Below are positions 13,579 to 21,753 of a stretch of DNA of 34,537 nucleotides, piece by piece (position 1 is the first letter of the stretch; every line of letters starts with the position of its first letter). The notes beneath the pieces are model-generated. The model saw only the letters and a program-made list of their open reading frames with translations. It was not told the DNA's origin and did not search any database. The translations under genes were made by a program, and so were the position numbers. Source of the stretch: a virus; IMG/VR virus record IMGVR_UViG_3300035670_000762, positions 1 to 34,537 of that record. One strand, written 5' to 3'.

Positions 13579-15137
13579 TGGAGCAGACTGCAGTTTCTCG
13601 TGCCATCCAGCTCGCCGCCCAATTGGGAACCGAGTTCAACCCGGATGATGTGCTGCTGCCGTATCAGAAGATCTGGATAGCCGATGACAGCCCGTTAAAG
13701 ATTGCGGAGAAGTCACGGCGGACGGGGATCACCTGGGCAGAAGCGGCTGACGCCACGCTTAAATCCTCGATGGCCAAGTCGGAAGGTGGCTCCAACCACT
13801 TCTATGTGGGCTCTAATAAGGAGATGGCCCGCGAGTTTATTGACGCCGTGGCCATGTGGGCCAAGGCGTTTAATAAGGCCGCCGGGGATATCCAGGAGGA
13901 AGTGTTTGCCGATGAGGACAAAGACATCCTGACCTTTGTGGTCTACTTCTCATCCGGATTCAAGGTGCAGGCGCTCTCGTCCAACCCCTCGAACCTCCGG
14001 GGGATGCAAGGGACGGTGACCATTGATGAAGCAGCATTCCACGAGCGTCTGGCCGAAGTGCTCAAGGCTGCGTTGGCGCTCACCATGTGGGGGGCCAAGG
14101 TCCGTTTAATCAGTACCCACAATGGCGTGGATAACCTGTTTAACCAGCTGATAACGGACAGCCGCGCAGGGAAGAAACGCTATTCCATTCACACCATCAC
14201 TCTGGATGACGCTTGTCGGCAGGGGCTCTACCGCCGCATCTGCCAGGTCAAAGGCATGGTCTGGAGTCAGGCCGTCGAAGATGAGTGGAAAGCCGGTCTG
14301 CTCAAAGACACGGCCACCGAAGAGGATGCCCTCGAAGAATATTTCTGCGTCCCCAAGCAAGGCGGTGGGGCCTATATCAAGCGATCCCTGATTGAGCGGG
14401 CCATGCAGCCGGATATCCCCATCATCCGCTTCACCGCGCCCAAAGACTTCGAGCTGATGAGCGAAGAGACCCGCACCGTTGTGGTCTCGGTTTGGTGTGA
14501 GGAAAACCTGAAACCATGGCTGGATGGGCTGGATCAGACCTGCCGCCATGTCCTGGGTGAGGACTTTGCCCGCAAGGGGGACTTGTCGGTGTTTGTGCCG
14601 TTGGTCATTGCCAGCAACCTGCGCAAGCGGGTGCCGTTCGTGGTGGAGTTGGCCAATGCCCCTTACGAGACTCAGCGGCAGATCCTCTTCTATATATTGC
14701 TGGGGCTGCCGCGCTTGCGTGCGGCTTCTTTTGATGCCACCGGCAACGGTGGTTATCTGGCAGAAGCGGCCCGACTCAAGTGGGGGGCTGGCATGATTGA
14801 ATGCGTGATGCTCAATGACCCCTGGTACCGGGAGTGGATGCCCAAGCTCAAGGTGGAGTTTGAAGACGATACCTTGGTGATCCCTCGTCATGCCGATGTG
14901 GTCGATGATCTGGGCAAGATCCAGGTGGTCAACGGGGTGCCCAAAATCGACAAGGGGCGCAGCACTGATGCTTCGGGCCAAAAGCGTCACGGCGATTTCG
15001 CGGTGGCACTGGCCATGGCGATCCGGGCCAGCTGGATGGAGGGCGGATCTATCGAGTTCACGCCATTACCTGGTAAGCGCGAAACCAGCCCGGACGATGA
15101 CGACGACTATCACCGCTTTGAGCGAGGAGCCTGGTAA
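13575..15137 (+). CDS. Large terminase subunit (Mu gp28-like)
   Basis: This 520-residue packaging motor and nuclease has an ATPase domain with a variant Walker A around EKSRRTGITW (residues 45-54) and Walker B TVTIDEAAF (148-156). The C-terminal RNase H-like nuclease has Asp330 in GEDFARKGDLSV and Asp387 in SFDATGNGGYL. It cuts and pumps DNA into the prohead; Mu-type packaging starts near the left end and takes in host DNA. It overlaps neighbours on both sides. Length and motifs are normal for the family. Confidence 0.93.
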   Translation: MMEQTAVSRAIQLAAQLGTEFNPDDVLLPYQKIWIADDSPLKIAEKSRRTGITWAEAADATLKSSMAKSEGGSNHFYVGSNKEMAREFIDAVAMWAKAFNKAAGDIQEEVFADEDKDILTFVVYFSSGFKVQALSSNPSNLRGMQGTVTIDEAAFHERLAEVLKAALALTMWGAKVRLISTHNGVDNLFNQLITDSRAGKKRYSIHTITLDDACRQGLYRRICQVKGMVWSQAVEDEWKAGLLKDTATEEDALEEYFCVPKQGGGAYIKRSLIERAMQPDIPIIRFTAPKDFELMSEETRTVVVSVWCEENLKPWLDGLDQTCRHVLGEDFARKGDLSVFVPLVIASNLRKRVPFVVELANAPYETQRQILFYILLGLPRLRAASFDATGNGGYLAEAARLKWGAGMIECVMLNDPWYREWMPKLKVEFEDDTLVIPRHADVVDDLGKIQVVNGVPKIDKGRSTDASGQKRHGDFAVALAMAIRASWMEGGSIEFTPLPGKRETSPDDDDDYHRFERGAW

Positions 15138-16729
15138 TGGCACAGAGCAGAATTATAGATATCCACGGCAACCCGCTGGCCTTTGAGCCGGAGCCGCAAA
15201 CCGAGAACGACAGCAAGCTGGGGATGCTGCGCAAGCATTACTCCGAGCACCCGACTGTGGGGCTCACTCCGGCCAAAGCCGCCATGGCCTTGCGCGAGGC
15301 TGAGCAGGGCAGTCTGCTCCTGCAGTGCGAACTGGCGGAAGATATGGAAGAGAAAGACAGCCACCTGCAGTCGGAGCTGGGTAAACGTCGCCGCTCGCTG
15401 CAGTCAGTTCCCTGGACTATCCAGCCGCCGCGCAACGCCACTCCGGAAGAGAAGCGCGATGCCGCGATGATCACCGAGTTGCTGGAAGACTTCACTTGGT
15501 TTGATGACTGCCTGTTCGATGCCAGCGATGCCATCCTCAAGGGCTTTTCGGCGCAGGAGTTTACCGGCTGGGAACAGGTCGAGGGCTTGATGTTGCCCAA
15601 GGGGTTGGAGTGGCGAGACCCAGCATGGTTCCAGACCCACCCGGATGATCGCAATGCTCTGCGCCTGCGCGATGGCTCCTATGAAGGTGCGGCGCTCAAC
15701 GGCTTTGGCTGGATCGTCCACCGCGCCAAGTCCAAGTCGGGCTATCTGGCGCGCAATGGCCTGATCCGGACGCTAGTCTGGCCGTTCCTGTTCAAGAACT
15801 ACAGCGTGCGAGACCTCGCGGAGTTCTTGGAGATCTATGGGTTGCCAGTTCGTCTGGGTAAATACCCGGAAGGAGCGACGGAGAAAGAAAAAGCCACCTT
15901 GCTGCAGGCCGTGCTCAGCATTGGTCACAATGCCGGAGGGATTATCCCGCGCGGGATGGAGATCGACTTCGAGAACGCCGCCAGCGGGCAGGCCGATCCC
16001 TTTGTAGTAATGATGGATTGGTGCGAACGTTCCATGTCCAAGGCTATCTTGGGCGGTACGCTCACCAGTCAGGCCGATGGTAAGAGCAGCACCAACGCCC
16101 TGGGTAATGTCCACAACGAAGTGCGACTGGAGGTGCGTGACTCCGATCTCAAGCAGCTGGCCGCCACACTGACCCGCGATCTGATCTATCCGCTGTATGC
16201 GCTCAACGGCACAAGTTATCAGAACCAGCGGCGCATTCCGCGCCTGGAGTTTGATGTCACCGAGCCGGAAGACATGGCCAAAGTGGCGGCCCCGCTACGA
16301 GAATTGGTCAGCATGGGGCTCAAGGTGCCAGCCAGTTGGGTGCGTGACAAGCTGCAGATCCCCGAGCCCCAGGGCAATGAGGCCGTGCTGCAGATGGTGA
16401 CCGAGCAGGTGCCAGGATCCCAGGGTGAGGCGGCATTGAAAGCCAAAGCCGCGCATTGGGCTGTGCTGGCCGCCGAGCGCCAGGTGCAAGACAAGGCCGA
16501 TCTACTGACGGGCCGGTTAAGTGCGGCCGGAGAGGATGCCATTACTGGTTGGGCTGCTGAGGTTGAGCAACTGCTGGGCGAGGTCAAGTCGCTGGAGGAG
16601 TTCCGCGACCGGTTGCTGGAGCGCTATCGCGATCTGCCGACCGAGGAGCTGGCCACGTTGATGCAACGGGCATTTGTCGCTGCAGAGCTGGCTGGCATGG
16701 CTGATGTCGGCCAGCCGGAGGGTGCTTGA
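15137..16729 (+). CDS. DUF935 portal protein (Mu gp29-like)
   Basis: The 530-residue protein matches the DUF935 portal family. Typical segments include EMEEKDSHLQSELGKRR-like text (residues about 69-90), LVWPFLFKNYSVRDLAEFLEIYGLPVRLGKY (about 215-245) and GGTLTSQADGKSSTNALGNVHNEVRLEV (about 312-340). Twelve copies normally form the ring through which DNA enters and leaves and to which the tail attaches. It overlaps the terminase by one base and the MuF gene at TGATG. Confidence 0.93.
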   Translation: MAQSRIIDIHGNPLAFEPEPQTENDSKLGMLRKHYSEHPTVGLTPAKAAMALREAEQGSLLLQCELAEDMEEKDSHLQSELGKRRRSLQSVPWTIQPPRNATPEEKRDAAMITELLEDFTWFDDCLFDASDAILKGFSAQEFTGWEQVEGLMLPKGLEWRDPAWFQTHPDDRNALRLRDGSYEGAALNGFGWIVHRAKSKSGYLARNGLIRTLVWPFLFKNYSVRDLAEFLEIYGLPVRLGKYPEGATEKEKATLLQAVLSIGHNAGGIIPRGMEIDFENAASGQADPFVVMMDWCERSMSKAILGGTLTSQADGKSSTNALGNVHNEVRLEVRDSDLKQLAATLTRDLIYPLYALNGTSYQNQRRIPRLEFDVTEPEDMAKVAAPLRELVSMGLKVPASWVRDKLQIPEPQGNEAVLQMVTEQVPGSQGEAALKAKAAHWAVLAAERQVQDKADLLTGRLSAAGEDAITGWAAEVEQLLGEVKSLEEFRDRLLERYRDLPTEELATLMQRAFVAAELAGMADVGQPEGA

Positions 16730-18009
16730 TGCCAGCGAGCAGCAAGAGCAGCCGCCAGAGCCTTGGCCCTTTTATGGAGGGGCCAACCAGGCCGATGGAT
16801 GCCCGATCTGGCAGCCAGTATTTTCAGCAGGCGATCGACTACTTCCGCGATAAGGTCAACGTAAAGGGCGAGGCGTGGGATTCGCTGTGGCAAGGCCAAC
16901 ATGCCGCAGCCTTTACCGTTGCCGGTGCTATGAAAGACGACCTGCTCTGTGACTTGCGCCAGTCGGTGGATAAAGCCATCTCCCAGGGCATGAGCCTGGC
17001 AGATTTCCGCCTCCAGTTTAAAGAGATTGTGGCCAAGCATGGCTGGACGGGGTTCACGGGCGAAGGAAGCAAGGCCGGAGTAGCCTGGCGGGCTAAGGTC
17101 ATCTATGACACCAACATGCGGCAAGCCTACAACGCGGGCCGTTGGCAGCAACTGCAGCAGTTTGATATTTGGGTCTATCGCCATGGCGACAGCCGCTCTC
17201 CGCGACCAGAGCACTTATCCTGGAACGGATTGGCGTTACCGAAGAATGACGCTTGGTGGCGTACTCATTTCCCGCAGAACGGCTGGGGCTGCCATTGCCG
17301 AGTGGAGGGGTACTCCAAGGTGCGGGCCAAGCTCAATGGCATCGAGATCGGCCAGGCTCCTGACGACGGCACCTATGAGTATGTGAACAAGAAGACCGGC
17401 GAGGTGATGCAGGTACCAACCGGGATCGATCCCGGCTTTGATTACTCGGTGGGTGAGGCCAAGTTCGGCCGCCGTCTGGCTCAGGCAGAATATGACCAGT
17501 GGAAAGGGCCCCGGGCTGATGCGTGGCAGAGTCTGACTCCAGGTGGTTGGCAAACCGAGATGCGTCCGGAGCGGCTGCCTGTCCGGCCTTTGCCGCAGCC
17601 ATTGCAACAGCCGGTCGCTGCAGGGGATGTGGTCCAGGCAGTGAAGACTGCCTTGGGCGCTGACGAAGCTCTGATGACTACCCCAGTGGGCACCGTTCTG
17701 GTTGACGCCGAGGTGTTGGGTTCCCATTTGGCCGATGATGCGGCCCGCACGGCTTACCTGCCTCTGCTCGCAGATGCCCTCGCCAATCCCCAGGAAGTCT
17801 GGCAGAGCTTCGAGCAGCACAAGGGCACCGGCAAGGTCGTGTTGCGCACCCGGTTTGTTACGGTCTACCAGGTAAGGAAGGACAAGGCGCTATTGGTAGC
17901 TTTTAATGCGGTTCGGGGAGTGTTGACGGCGTGGACACTAATCGGCACGTCGGATCTGAAATACCTGAACAGGCAGAGAATGGGTCAGTTGATCCATGTA
18001 GAAGAGTAG
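16729..18009 (+). CDS. MuF head morphogenesis protein with C-terminal PBECR-like nuclease domain
   Basis: This 426-residue protein starts at ATG 16729, overlapping the portal stop (an in-frame TTG at 16726 is less likely). Residues about 40-200 are the MuF/SPP1 gp7 minor head domain, ending in the signature RPEHLSWNG ... WWRTHFPQNGWGCHCRV. Residues about 310-426 (GTVLVDAEVLGSHL ... YLPLLADALANPQEVW ... FVTVYQVRKDKALLVAF ... LNRQRMGQ) resemble the phage Barnase-EndoU-ColicinE5/D-RelE-like nucleases found fused to MuF. Such domains are thought to be RNase toxins injected with the DNA. The domain assignment comes from pattern memory; no separate immunity gene is evident next to it. Confidence 0.85.
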   Translation: MPASSKSSRQSLGPFMEGPTRPMDARSGSQYFQQAIDYFRDKVNVKGEAWDSLWQGQHAAAFTVAGAMKDDLLCDLRQSVDKAISQGMSLADFRLQFKEIVAKHGWTGFTGEGSKAGVAWRAKVIYDTNMRQAYNAGRWQQLQQFDIWVYRHGDSRSPRPEHLSWNGLALPKNDAWWRTHFPQNGWGCHCRVEGYSKVRAKLNGIEIGQAPDDGTYEYVNKKTGEVMQVPTGIDPGFDYSVGEAKFGRRLAQAEYDQWKGPRADAWQSLTPGGWQTEMRPERLPVRPLPQPLQQPVAAGDVVQAVKTALGADEALMTTPVGTVLVDAEVLGSHLADDAARTAYLPLLADALANPQEVWQSFEQHKGTGKVVLRTRFVTVYQVRKDKALLVAFNAVRGVLTAWTLIGTSDLKYLNRQRMGQLIHVEE

Positions 18010-18118
18010 GGCCCTCGCTCCCTGACCGCCGGGCGGGCTCTCCTGCTCGGGTATTGCGGCGGTCCGCACCCGTCTCGGATCGATGTGAGTATGACAGTAA
18101 CAATATTCAGGAGGCAAC

Positions 18119-18544
18119 ATGGCTGGCGCATTTATCACCATCACCCCATCCGGCCATGAGTCGGCGTTGGAGTTGCTGCAGCAGTTGTATGACAAGACCG
18201 GCGATATCAGCCCGGCGCTGGCCGATATCGGCGAGGCATTGCTGGAAAGTCATAAGGCCAGATGGAAGGCCGAGCAGGCCCCGGATGGTTCGCCCTGGTT
18301 GCCGTTGGCCCCTGAGACAATAGAGGCCAAGGGTTTTGATCTGATCTTGCGTGAGCATGACTATCTGCGTGACATGCTCAACTATGCTGTCGATCCTCTG
18401 GCGCTCTACTTCGGTACTCCGATGGTCTACGGGGAATATCACCAGTTCGGCTGTGGTGTTCCGGAGCGGCCATGGTTAGGGGCATCAGAATCGGATGGTA
18501 AGCAGGTTCTGGACATTGTTGCGGCCTATTTGCTAGAAGAATAG
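18119..18544 (+). CDS. Virion morphogenesis protein (Mu gpG-like)
   Basis: This 141-residue protein fits the phage virion morphogenesis family: an N-terminal helix (ALELLQQLYDKTGDISPALADIGEALLESHKARW), a central DGSPWLPLAPETIEAK, then LREHDYLRDMLNYAVDPLALYFGTPMVYGEYHQFG and a PERPWLG ending. Mu gpG acts in tail completion or head-tail joining. AGGAGG lies just before the ATG. The 109-bp spacer before it is GC-rich and shows no convincing gene. Confidence 0.88.
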   Translation: MAGAFITITPSGHESALELLQQLYDKTGDISPALADIGEALLESHKARWKAEQAPDGSPWLPLAPETIEAKGFDLILREHDYLRDMLNYAVDPLALYFGTPMVYGEYHQFGCGVPERPWLGASESDGKQVLDIVAAYLLEE

Positions 18545-18587
18545 CGAACCTCATAGAACGCATCAGGCTCGATTTGGAGGGGGTCTG

Positions 18588-18680
18588 GTGCGGCGGATGT
18601 ACCCATATGATATGGTTGAGCCAGTTCGGAATGATTTAAACGCCATTAAACGCTACTCGCGTCCCCCTGATCTCCTGTAA
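18588..18680 (+). CDS. Possible 30-residue ORF before late promoter 2
   Basis: GTG 18588, preceded by GGAGG (18576-18580) at good spacing, opens a frame of 30 codons (MRRMYPYDMVEPVRNDL, then NAIKRYSRPPDLL) ending at TAA 18678-18680. That stop lies inside the repeated activator box at 18676. The peptide looks protein-like, with a basic start and a helical middle, but is too short to be sure. It occupies most of the 182-bp gap between the gpG and protease genes, which otherwise shows no terminator. Confidence 0.35.
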   Translation: MRRMYPYDMVEPVRNDLNAIKRYSRPPDLL

Positions 18681-18720
18681 TACACAATAAACCCGCCAAT
18701 TTCCCCCGCCATTCGACAAT
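18676..18720 (+). promoter_or_regulatory. Late promoter 2 (protease-capsid block), Mor/C-type
   Basis: The same 20-bp box lies at 18676-18695 (it also shares the next bases CC with copy 1). After exactly 19 bp comes GACAAT (18715-18720), matching four of six bases of a -10. No terminator precedes it, so it should add to read-through from promoter 1 and raise transcription of protease, scaffold and capsid. The predicted start falls at about 18727, the A of the annotated protease ATG. Confidence 0.68.
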
Positions 18721-18726
18721 GGCGGT

Positions 18727-19875
18727 ATGAAATCTATTCGTTCGACCTCACAGCCGCAGGGGCTGGCTCTCCTGCAAGCCTTGCCGCTTGACCCGCGCTT
18801 GCCGCCTCGCGTGGCCGTGTTGGAAGCGGCACTCAAATCTGCTGACGACGGCTGGCATCAACTGCTACCCGCGGGCGCATTTACGGCCCGTGATGGCAGA
18901 CCCTTCGATGTGGAGGGCGGTCAGTGGCACCTGGACGAACAGACTGCAGGCGTACTAATTGCCAAGGCTCGTAATCTGGGCCAGGACATCCTGATCGACT
19001 ACGACCACCAAACCCTCAAGACCGACCAGAACGGCCAACCCGCGCCAGCCGCAGGGTGGTTTAACGCCGACGAGATCCTGTGGCGTGAAGGCGAAGGTCT
19101 GTTTATCAAACCCCGCTGGACCGAGAAGGCCGCCGCCCATCTGTCGGCAGGTGAGTACCGGTTCCTCTCTGCTGTATTCCCTTATGACGCTAACGGCCGT
19201 CCGTTAGAGCTGCGCATGGCCGCCCTGGTCAATGACCCAGGGGTGGTTGGCATGCAGGCGCTGGCCGCATTGGCTGCCCAGTTTAATTCCACAACCCACT
19301 CCTCTAAGGAGGAACCGCAAATGAATGAGTTGCTTAAGAAACTCCTGGCCAAGCTCGGGATCGAGGTGCCTGCAGACGGTCAATTGACCGGCGAGCAGGA
19401 AACCGCTGCGCTCTCCGCGCTCGAATCTGCGCTGGATAAGTCGAAGAAAGTCCCGGAGCTGGAGCAGTCCGTGGCTGCCCTTAAGGCCGCTACGCCTGCT
19501 CAGGGCCAGGTTGATCTGGACAAGTATGTCCCGAAAGAAACCTACACCGCTCTGGTGCAGCAAGTCGCCGCGCTGTCGGCCAAGGTCGATACCACCGATG
19601 CCGAATCGGTGCTCAAGGAGGCTCGCGAACAGGGCAAGGTTGTTGCCGCCGAAGAGGGCTATCTGCGTGAGTATGCAGCCCAAAAGGGCGTCGCCGCGCT
19701 CAAAGCCATGCTGGCTCCGCGCCCGGCACTTGCCGCCCTGTCGGCACAACAGACGTCCAGTCTGCCTGATCCGCAAACCAAGGGAACTGCCGTGCTATCG
19801 GCAGAAGATAAGTACGCCGCAGACCAGCTGGGTATTTCCCATGCTGACTTCGCCAAGCTCAAGGAGACCAACTAA
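18727..19875 (+). CDS. Head maturation protease-scaffold precursor (Mu gpI-like)
   Basis: This 382-residue protein matches Mu I-type phage proteases: WHQLLPAGAFTARDGRPFDVEGGQWHL, ILIDYDHQTLKTDQNGQPAPAAGWF, GEYRFLSAVF and NDPGVVGMQAL are conserved blocks in the first 180 residues. The C-terminal half is a charged, Ala/Leu-rich scaffold. The protease directs prohead assembly and cleaves scaffold. The start is uncertain: ATG 18727 has no ribosome site and coincides with the predicted transcript start, so it may be leaderless. GTG 18811 would give an N terminus closer to family length. Confidence 0.85.
   Translation: MKSIRSTSQPQGLALLQALPLDPRLPPRVAVLEAALKSADDGWHQLLPAGAFTARDGRPFDVEGGQWHLDEQTAGVLIAKARNLGQDILIDYDHQTLKTDQNGQPAPAAGWFNADEILWREGEGLFIKPRWTEKAAAHLSAGEYRFLSAVFPYDANGRPLELRMAALVNDPGVVGMQALAALAAQFNSTTHSSKEEPQMNELLKKLLAKLGIEVPADGQLTGEQETAALSALESALDKSKKVPELEQSVAALKAATPAQGQVDLDKYVPKETYTALVQQVAALSAKVDTTDAESVLKEAREQGKVVAAEEGYLREYAAQKGVAALKAMLAPRPALAALSAQQTSSLPDPQTKGTAVLSAEDKYAADQLGISHADFAKLKETN
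19321..19875 (+). CDS. Internal-start scaffold protein (Mu gpZ-like)
   Basis: In the same frame as the protease, ATG 19321 is preceded by TAAGGAGGA (19305-19313), the strongest ribosome site of the head block. It would give a 184-residue scaffold (MNELLKKLLAKLGIEVPADG ... LGISHADFAKLKETN), the C-terminal part of the full-length product. This reproduces the nested I/Z arrangement of Mu, where scaffold is made in excess of protease. It overlaps the capsid gene by one base. Confidence 0.8.
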   Translation: MNELLKKLLAKLGIEVPADGQLTGEQETAALSALESALDKSKKVPELEQSVAALKAATPAQGQVDLDKYVPKETYTALVQQVAALSAKVDTTDAESVLKEAREQGKVVAAEEGYLREYAAQKGVAALKAMLAPRPALAALSAQQTSSLPDPQTKGTAVLSAEDKYAADQLGISHADFAKLKETN

Positions 19876-20783
19876 TGGCCCTCGTTACTCCTACGCTGAT
19901 TTCAGCGCTCTTTACCGGATTCAACAAGAACTTCCAGGACGCGCTGGGCGAAGTCCCGTCCCAGTACACTGAAATCGCTACTGTGATCCAGTCCACTACG
20001 AAGTCCAATACCTATGGCTGGCTCGGTAAGTTCCCCTCCTTGCGCAAGTGGGTCGGTGATCGGGTCATCAATTCGATGTCGGCACATGGCTATGCCATCA
20101 CCAACGAAGACTACGAGTCCACGGTTGGGGTCGATCGCAATGACATCGAGGATGACCAGCTGGGCATCTATGCGCCGCTGTTTGCTGAGATGGGGCGTGC
20201 CGCTGGTGTCCATCCGGATGAGCAAGTTTTTGGTGTGCTCGCTGCTGGCTTCACGACTGCTTGCTATGACGGCCAGTACTTCTTCGATACCGATCATCCG
20301 GTCTACCCCAATGTGGACGGCACCGGCACGCCGGTCTCTGTGGCCAACCTGGTGGTTGATGGGGCGTACACCGGTGAGCCTTGGTATGTGCTGGATACCA
20401 GCCGCGCTTTGAAGCCGCTCATCTTCCAAGAGCGTAAGAAGCCGCAGTTGATCTCCATGGACAAGATCGATGACGAGTCGGTGTTTACCAAGAAGCAGTT
20501 CCGTTACGGCGTCGATTGCCGTGATGCTGTGGGCTTCGGCTTCTGGCAGTTGGCGTTCGCCAATAAGCGCGCCCTGAATGCGGACAACCTCTGGGACACC
20601 ATCGAGAAGATGCGAGCCATTGAAGGGGATGGCGGCAAGAAGCTGGGTATCAAGCCGACGATCCTGGTTGTTCCTCCGTCACTGGAAAAACTTGCCACTC
20701 GCTTGCTGGAACGTGAGCAGGACGCCAACAGCTCGAACGAGCTCAAGGGGCGCGTCAAGTTGCTGGTCGCCGACTACCTGTAA
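19875..20783 (+). CDS. Major capsid protein (Mu gpT-like)
   Basis: The 302-residue protein matches the Mu gpT family. Examples are the N-terminal ISALFTGFNKNFQDALG, the segment STTKSNTYGWLGKFPSLRKWVGDRV, YFFDTDHPVYPNVDGTG, and the C-terminal LGIKPTILVVPPSLEKLATRLLE. It forms the HK97-fold icosahedral shell. AAGGAGA precedes the ATG, which overlaps the scaffold stop. It is followed by stable hairpins, fitting high expression. Confidence 0.94.
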   Translation: MALVTPTLISALFTGFNKNFQDALGEVPSQYTEIATVIQSTTKSNTYGWLGKFPSLRKWVGDRVINSMSAHGYAITNEDYESTVGVDRNDIEDDQLGIYAPLFAEMGRAAGVHPDEQVFGVLAAGFTTACYDGQYFFDTDHPVYPNVDGTGTPVSVANLVVDGAYTGEPWYVLDTSRALKPLIFQERKKPQLISMDKIDDESVFTKKQFRYGVDCRDAVGFGFWQLAFANKRALNADNLWDTIEKMRAIEGDGGKKLGIKPTILVVPPSLEKLATRLLEREQDANSSNELKGRVKLLVADYL

Positions 20784-20786
20784 CCA

Positions 20787-20813
20787 CCCGTTTACCGCCC
20801 GTGTAAACGGGCG
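20787..20813 (+). other. Overlapping alternative hairpins after the capsid gene
   Basis: CCCGTTTAC (20787-20795) and GTAAACGGG (20803-20811) form a perfect 9-bp stem with a 7-base loop. The overlapping pair CGCCCG (20796-20801) / CGGGCG (20808-20813) forms a second, mutually exclusive stem with loop TGTAAA. No U tract follows, so mRNA stabilisation or partial attenuation is more likely than termination. Confidence 0.5.
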
Positions 20814-20843
20814 TTAAACCCCATCACAAGGGGGAATCATGAG

Positions 20844-21335
20844 ATGGTCAAATCTATTCCGATTCATGTCGTATCTGTGGCCCATACCGGCTATTTACGA
20901 GCGGGTGTGCGCCTGGACGCGGGGGTTAATGAAATCACTGTGTCACCTGGCCAGCTCGCGGCCATGGAAGCCGACCCGCGTTTGGTGGTCACGGTGCTGG
21001 CTGCGATTGCAGAACAGCCTGCCGATGATGATGCGCCGACGCAAGGGCGTCTGGACTCTGGTCTGGATGGCTCCGGCGTAGGCGAACAGTTATCGCCGAC
21101 ATCTTTAGCCACCGGGACTCTGGGCGGGGTGATGGAGCAGGATGGCACGGTTAAGTCACTGGCCGACATGAGCCAGACCGCGCTCAAGGCACTGGCTAAG
21201 GATCTGGAAATCAAGGGCTATACCAGCATGGATAAGCCAGCTCTGGTTGCTGCTATAGCGGCCACCAAGATCCAGTACGACGCCTCCGAAGCTGATGGCA
21301 AGAAGCAAGTCGCTGACGAGCAGGCCGAGGGCTAA
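20844..21335 (+). CDS. FluMu-type small virion-region protein with HeH/SAP-like C terminus
   Basis: This 163-residue protein's N-terminal half (SIPIHVVSVAHTGYLRAGVRLDAGVNEITVSPGQLAAMEADPRLVV) fits the Mu-like FluMu N-terminal domain found after the capsid gene. The C-terminal part (SLADMSQTALKALAKDLEIKGYTSMDKPALVAAI) has the form of a HeH/SAP-like helix-extended-helix, which often binds nucleic acid. The role in the particle is unknown. AAGGGGGA lies before the ATG. Confidence 0.75.
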   Translation: MVKSIPIHVVSVAHTGYLRAGVRLDAGVNEITVSPGQLAAMEADPRLVVTVLAAIAEQPADDDAPTQGRLDSGLDGSGVGEQLSPTSLATGTLGGVMEQDGTVKSLADMSQTALKALAKDLEIKGYTSMDKPALVAAIAATKIQYDASEADGKKQVADEQAEG

Positions 21336-21338
21336 GCC

Positions 21339-21752
21339 ATGTACGCCACGCTCCAGGATATGCAAAGCCGGTTTGGGGTCGACTTACTGCGTGTTGCGGT
21401 GATCCCAGGCACAGCCACTCTGGATGAGGCGGTTATCACCCAGGCGCTGGCAGATGCCAGCAGCCTGATTGATGGCTACCTGGCAGGGCGTTACCCGCTG
21501 CCATTGGCTCATGTGCCGACGGCGTTGGTGCCGATCTGCTGCGACATTGCCCGCCACCGGCTCTATGGCGAGCAGGCCCCGGAACAAATCGGTAAACGGT
21601 ATGAAGCTGCCCTCGCGTTCTTGAAGTCTGTTGGCCGTGGTGAGCTGGCGCTGGGGATGTCGGCGGATGGCGAGCAGCTGGAAAGCCAAAACCTGGCCGA
21701 GTTGCAATCTGATGGTCGGGTGTTTGGTCGCCAAAGCGGAGGGTTTATCTGA
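21339..21752 (+). CDS. DUF1320 head-tail connector protein (Mu gp36-like)
   Basis: This 137-residue protein matches DUF1320: the start MYATLQDMQSRFGVDLL, then LADASSLIDGYLAGRYPLPLAHVPTALVPICCDIARHRLYG, and QIGKRYEAALAFLKSVGRGELALG. The family supplies an adaptor-type connector between portal and tail. It sits three bases after the preceding stop and directly before the gp37-like gene, as in Mu. Confidence 0.88.
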   Translation: MYATLQDMQSRFGVDLLRVAVIPGTATLDEAVITQALADASSLIDGYLAGRYPLPLAHVPTALVPICCDIARHRLYGEQAPEQIGKRYEAALAFLKSVGRGELALGMSADGEQLESQNLAELQSDGRVFGRQSGGFI

Positions 21753-21753
21753 T

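Noticed and set aside
14454-14461. CTGATGAG in the terminase gene as a hammerhead core
   Set aside because: It is coding sequence (ELMSEE) with no correctly placed GAAA/GUC elements or paired stems.
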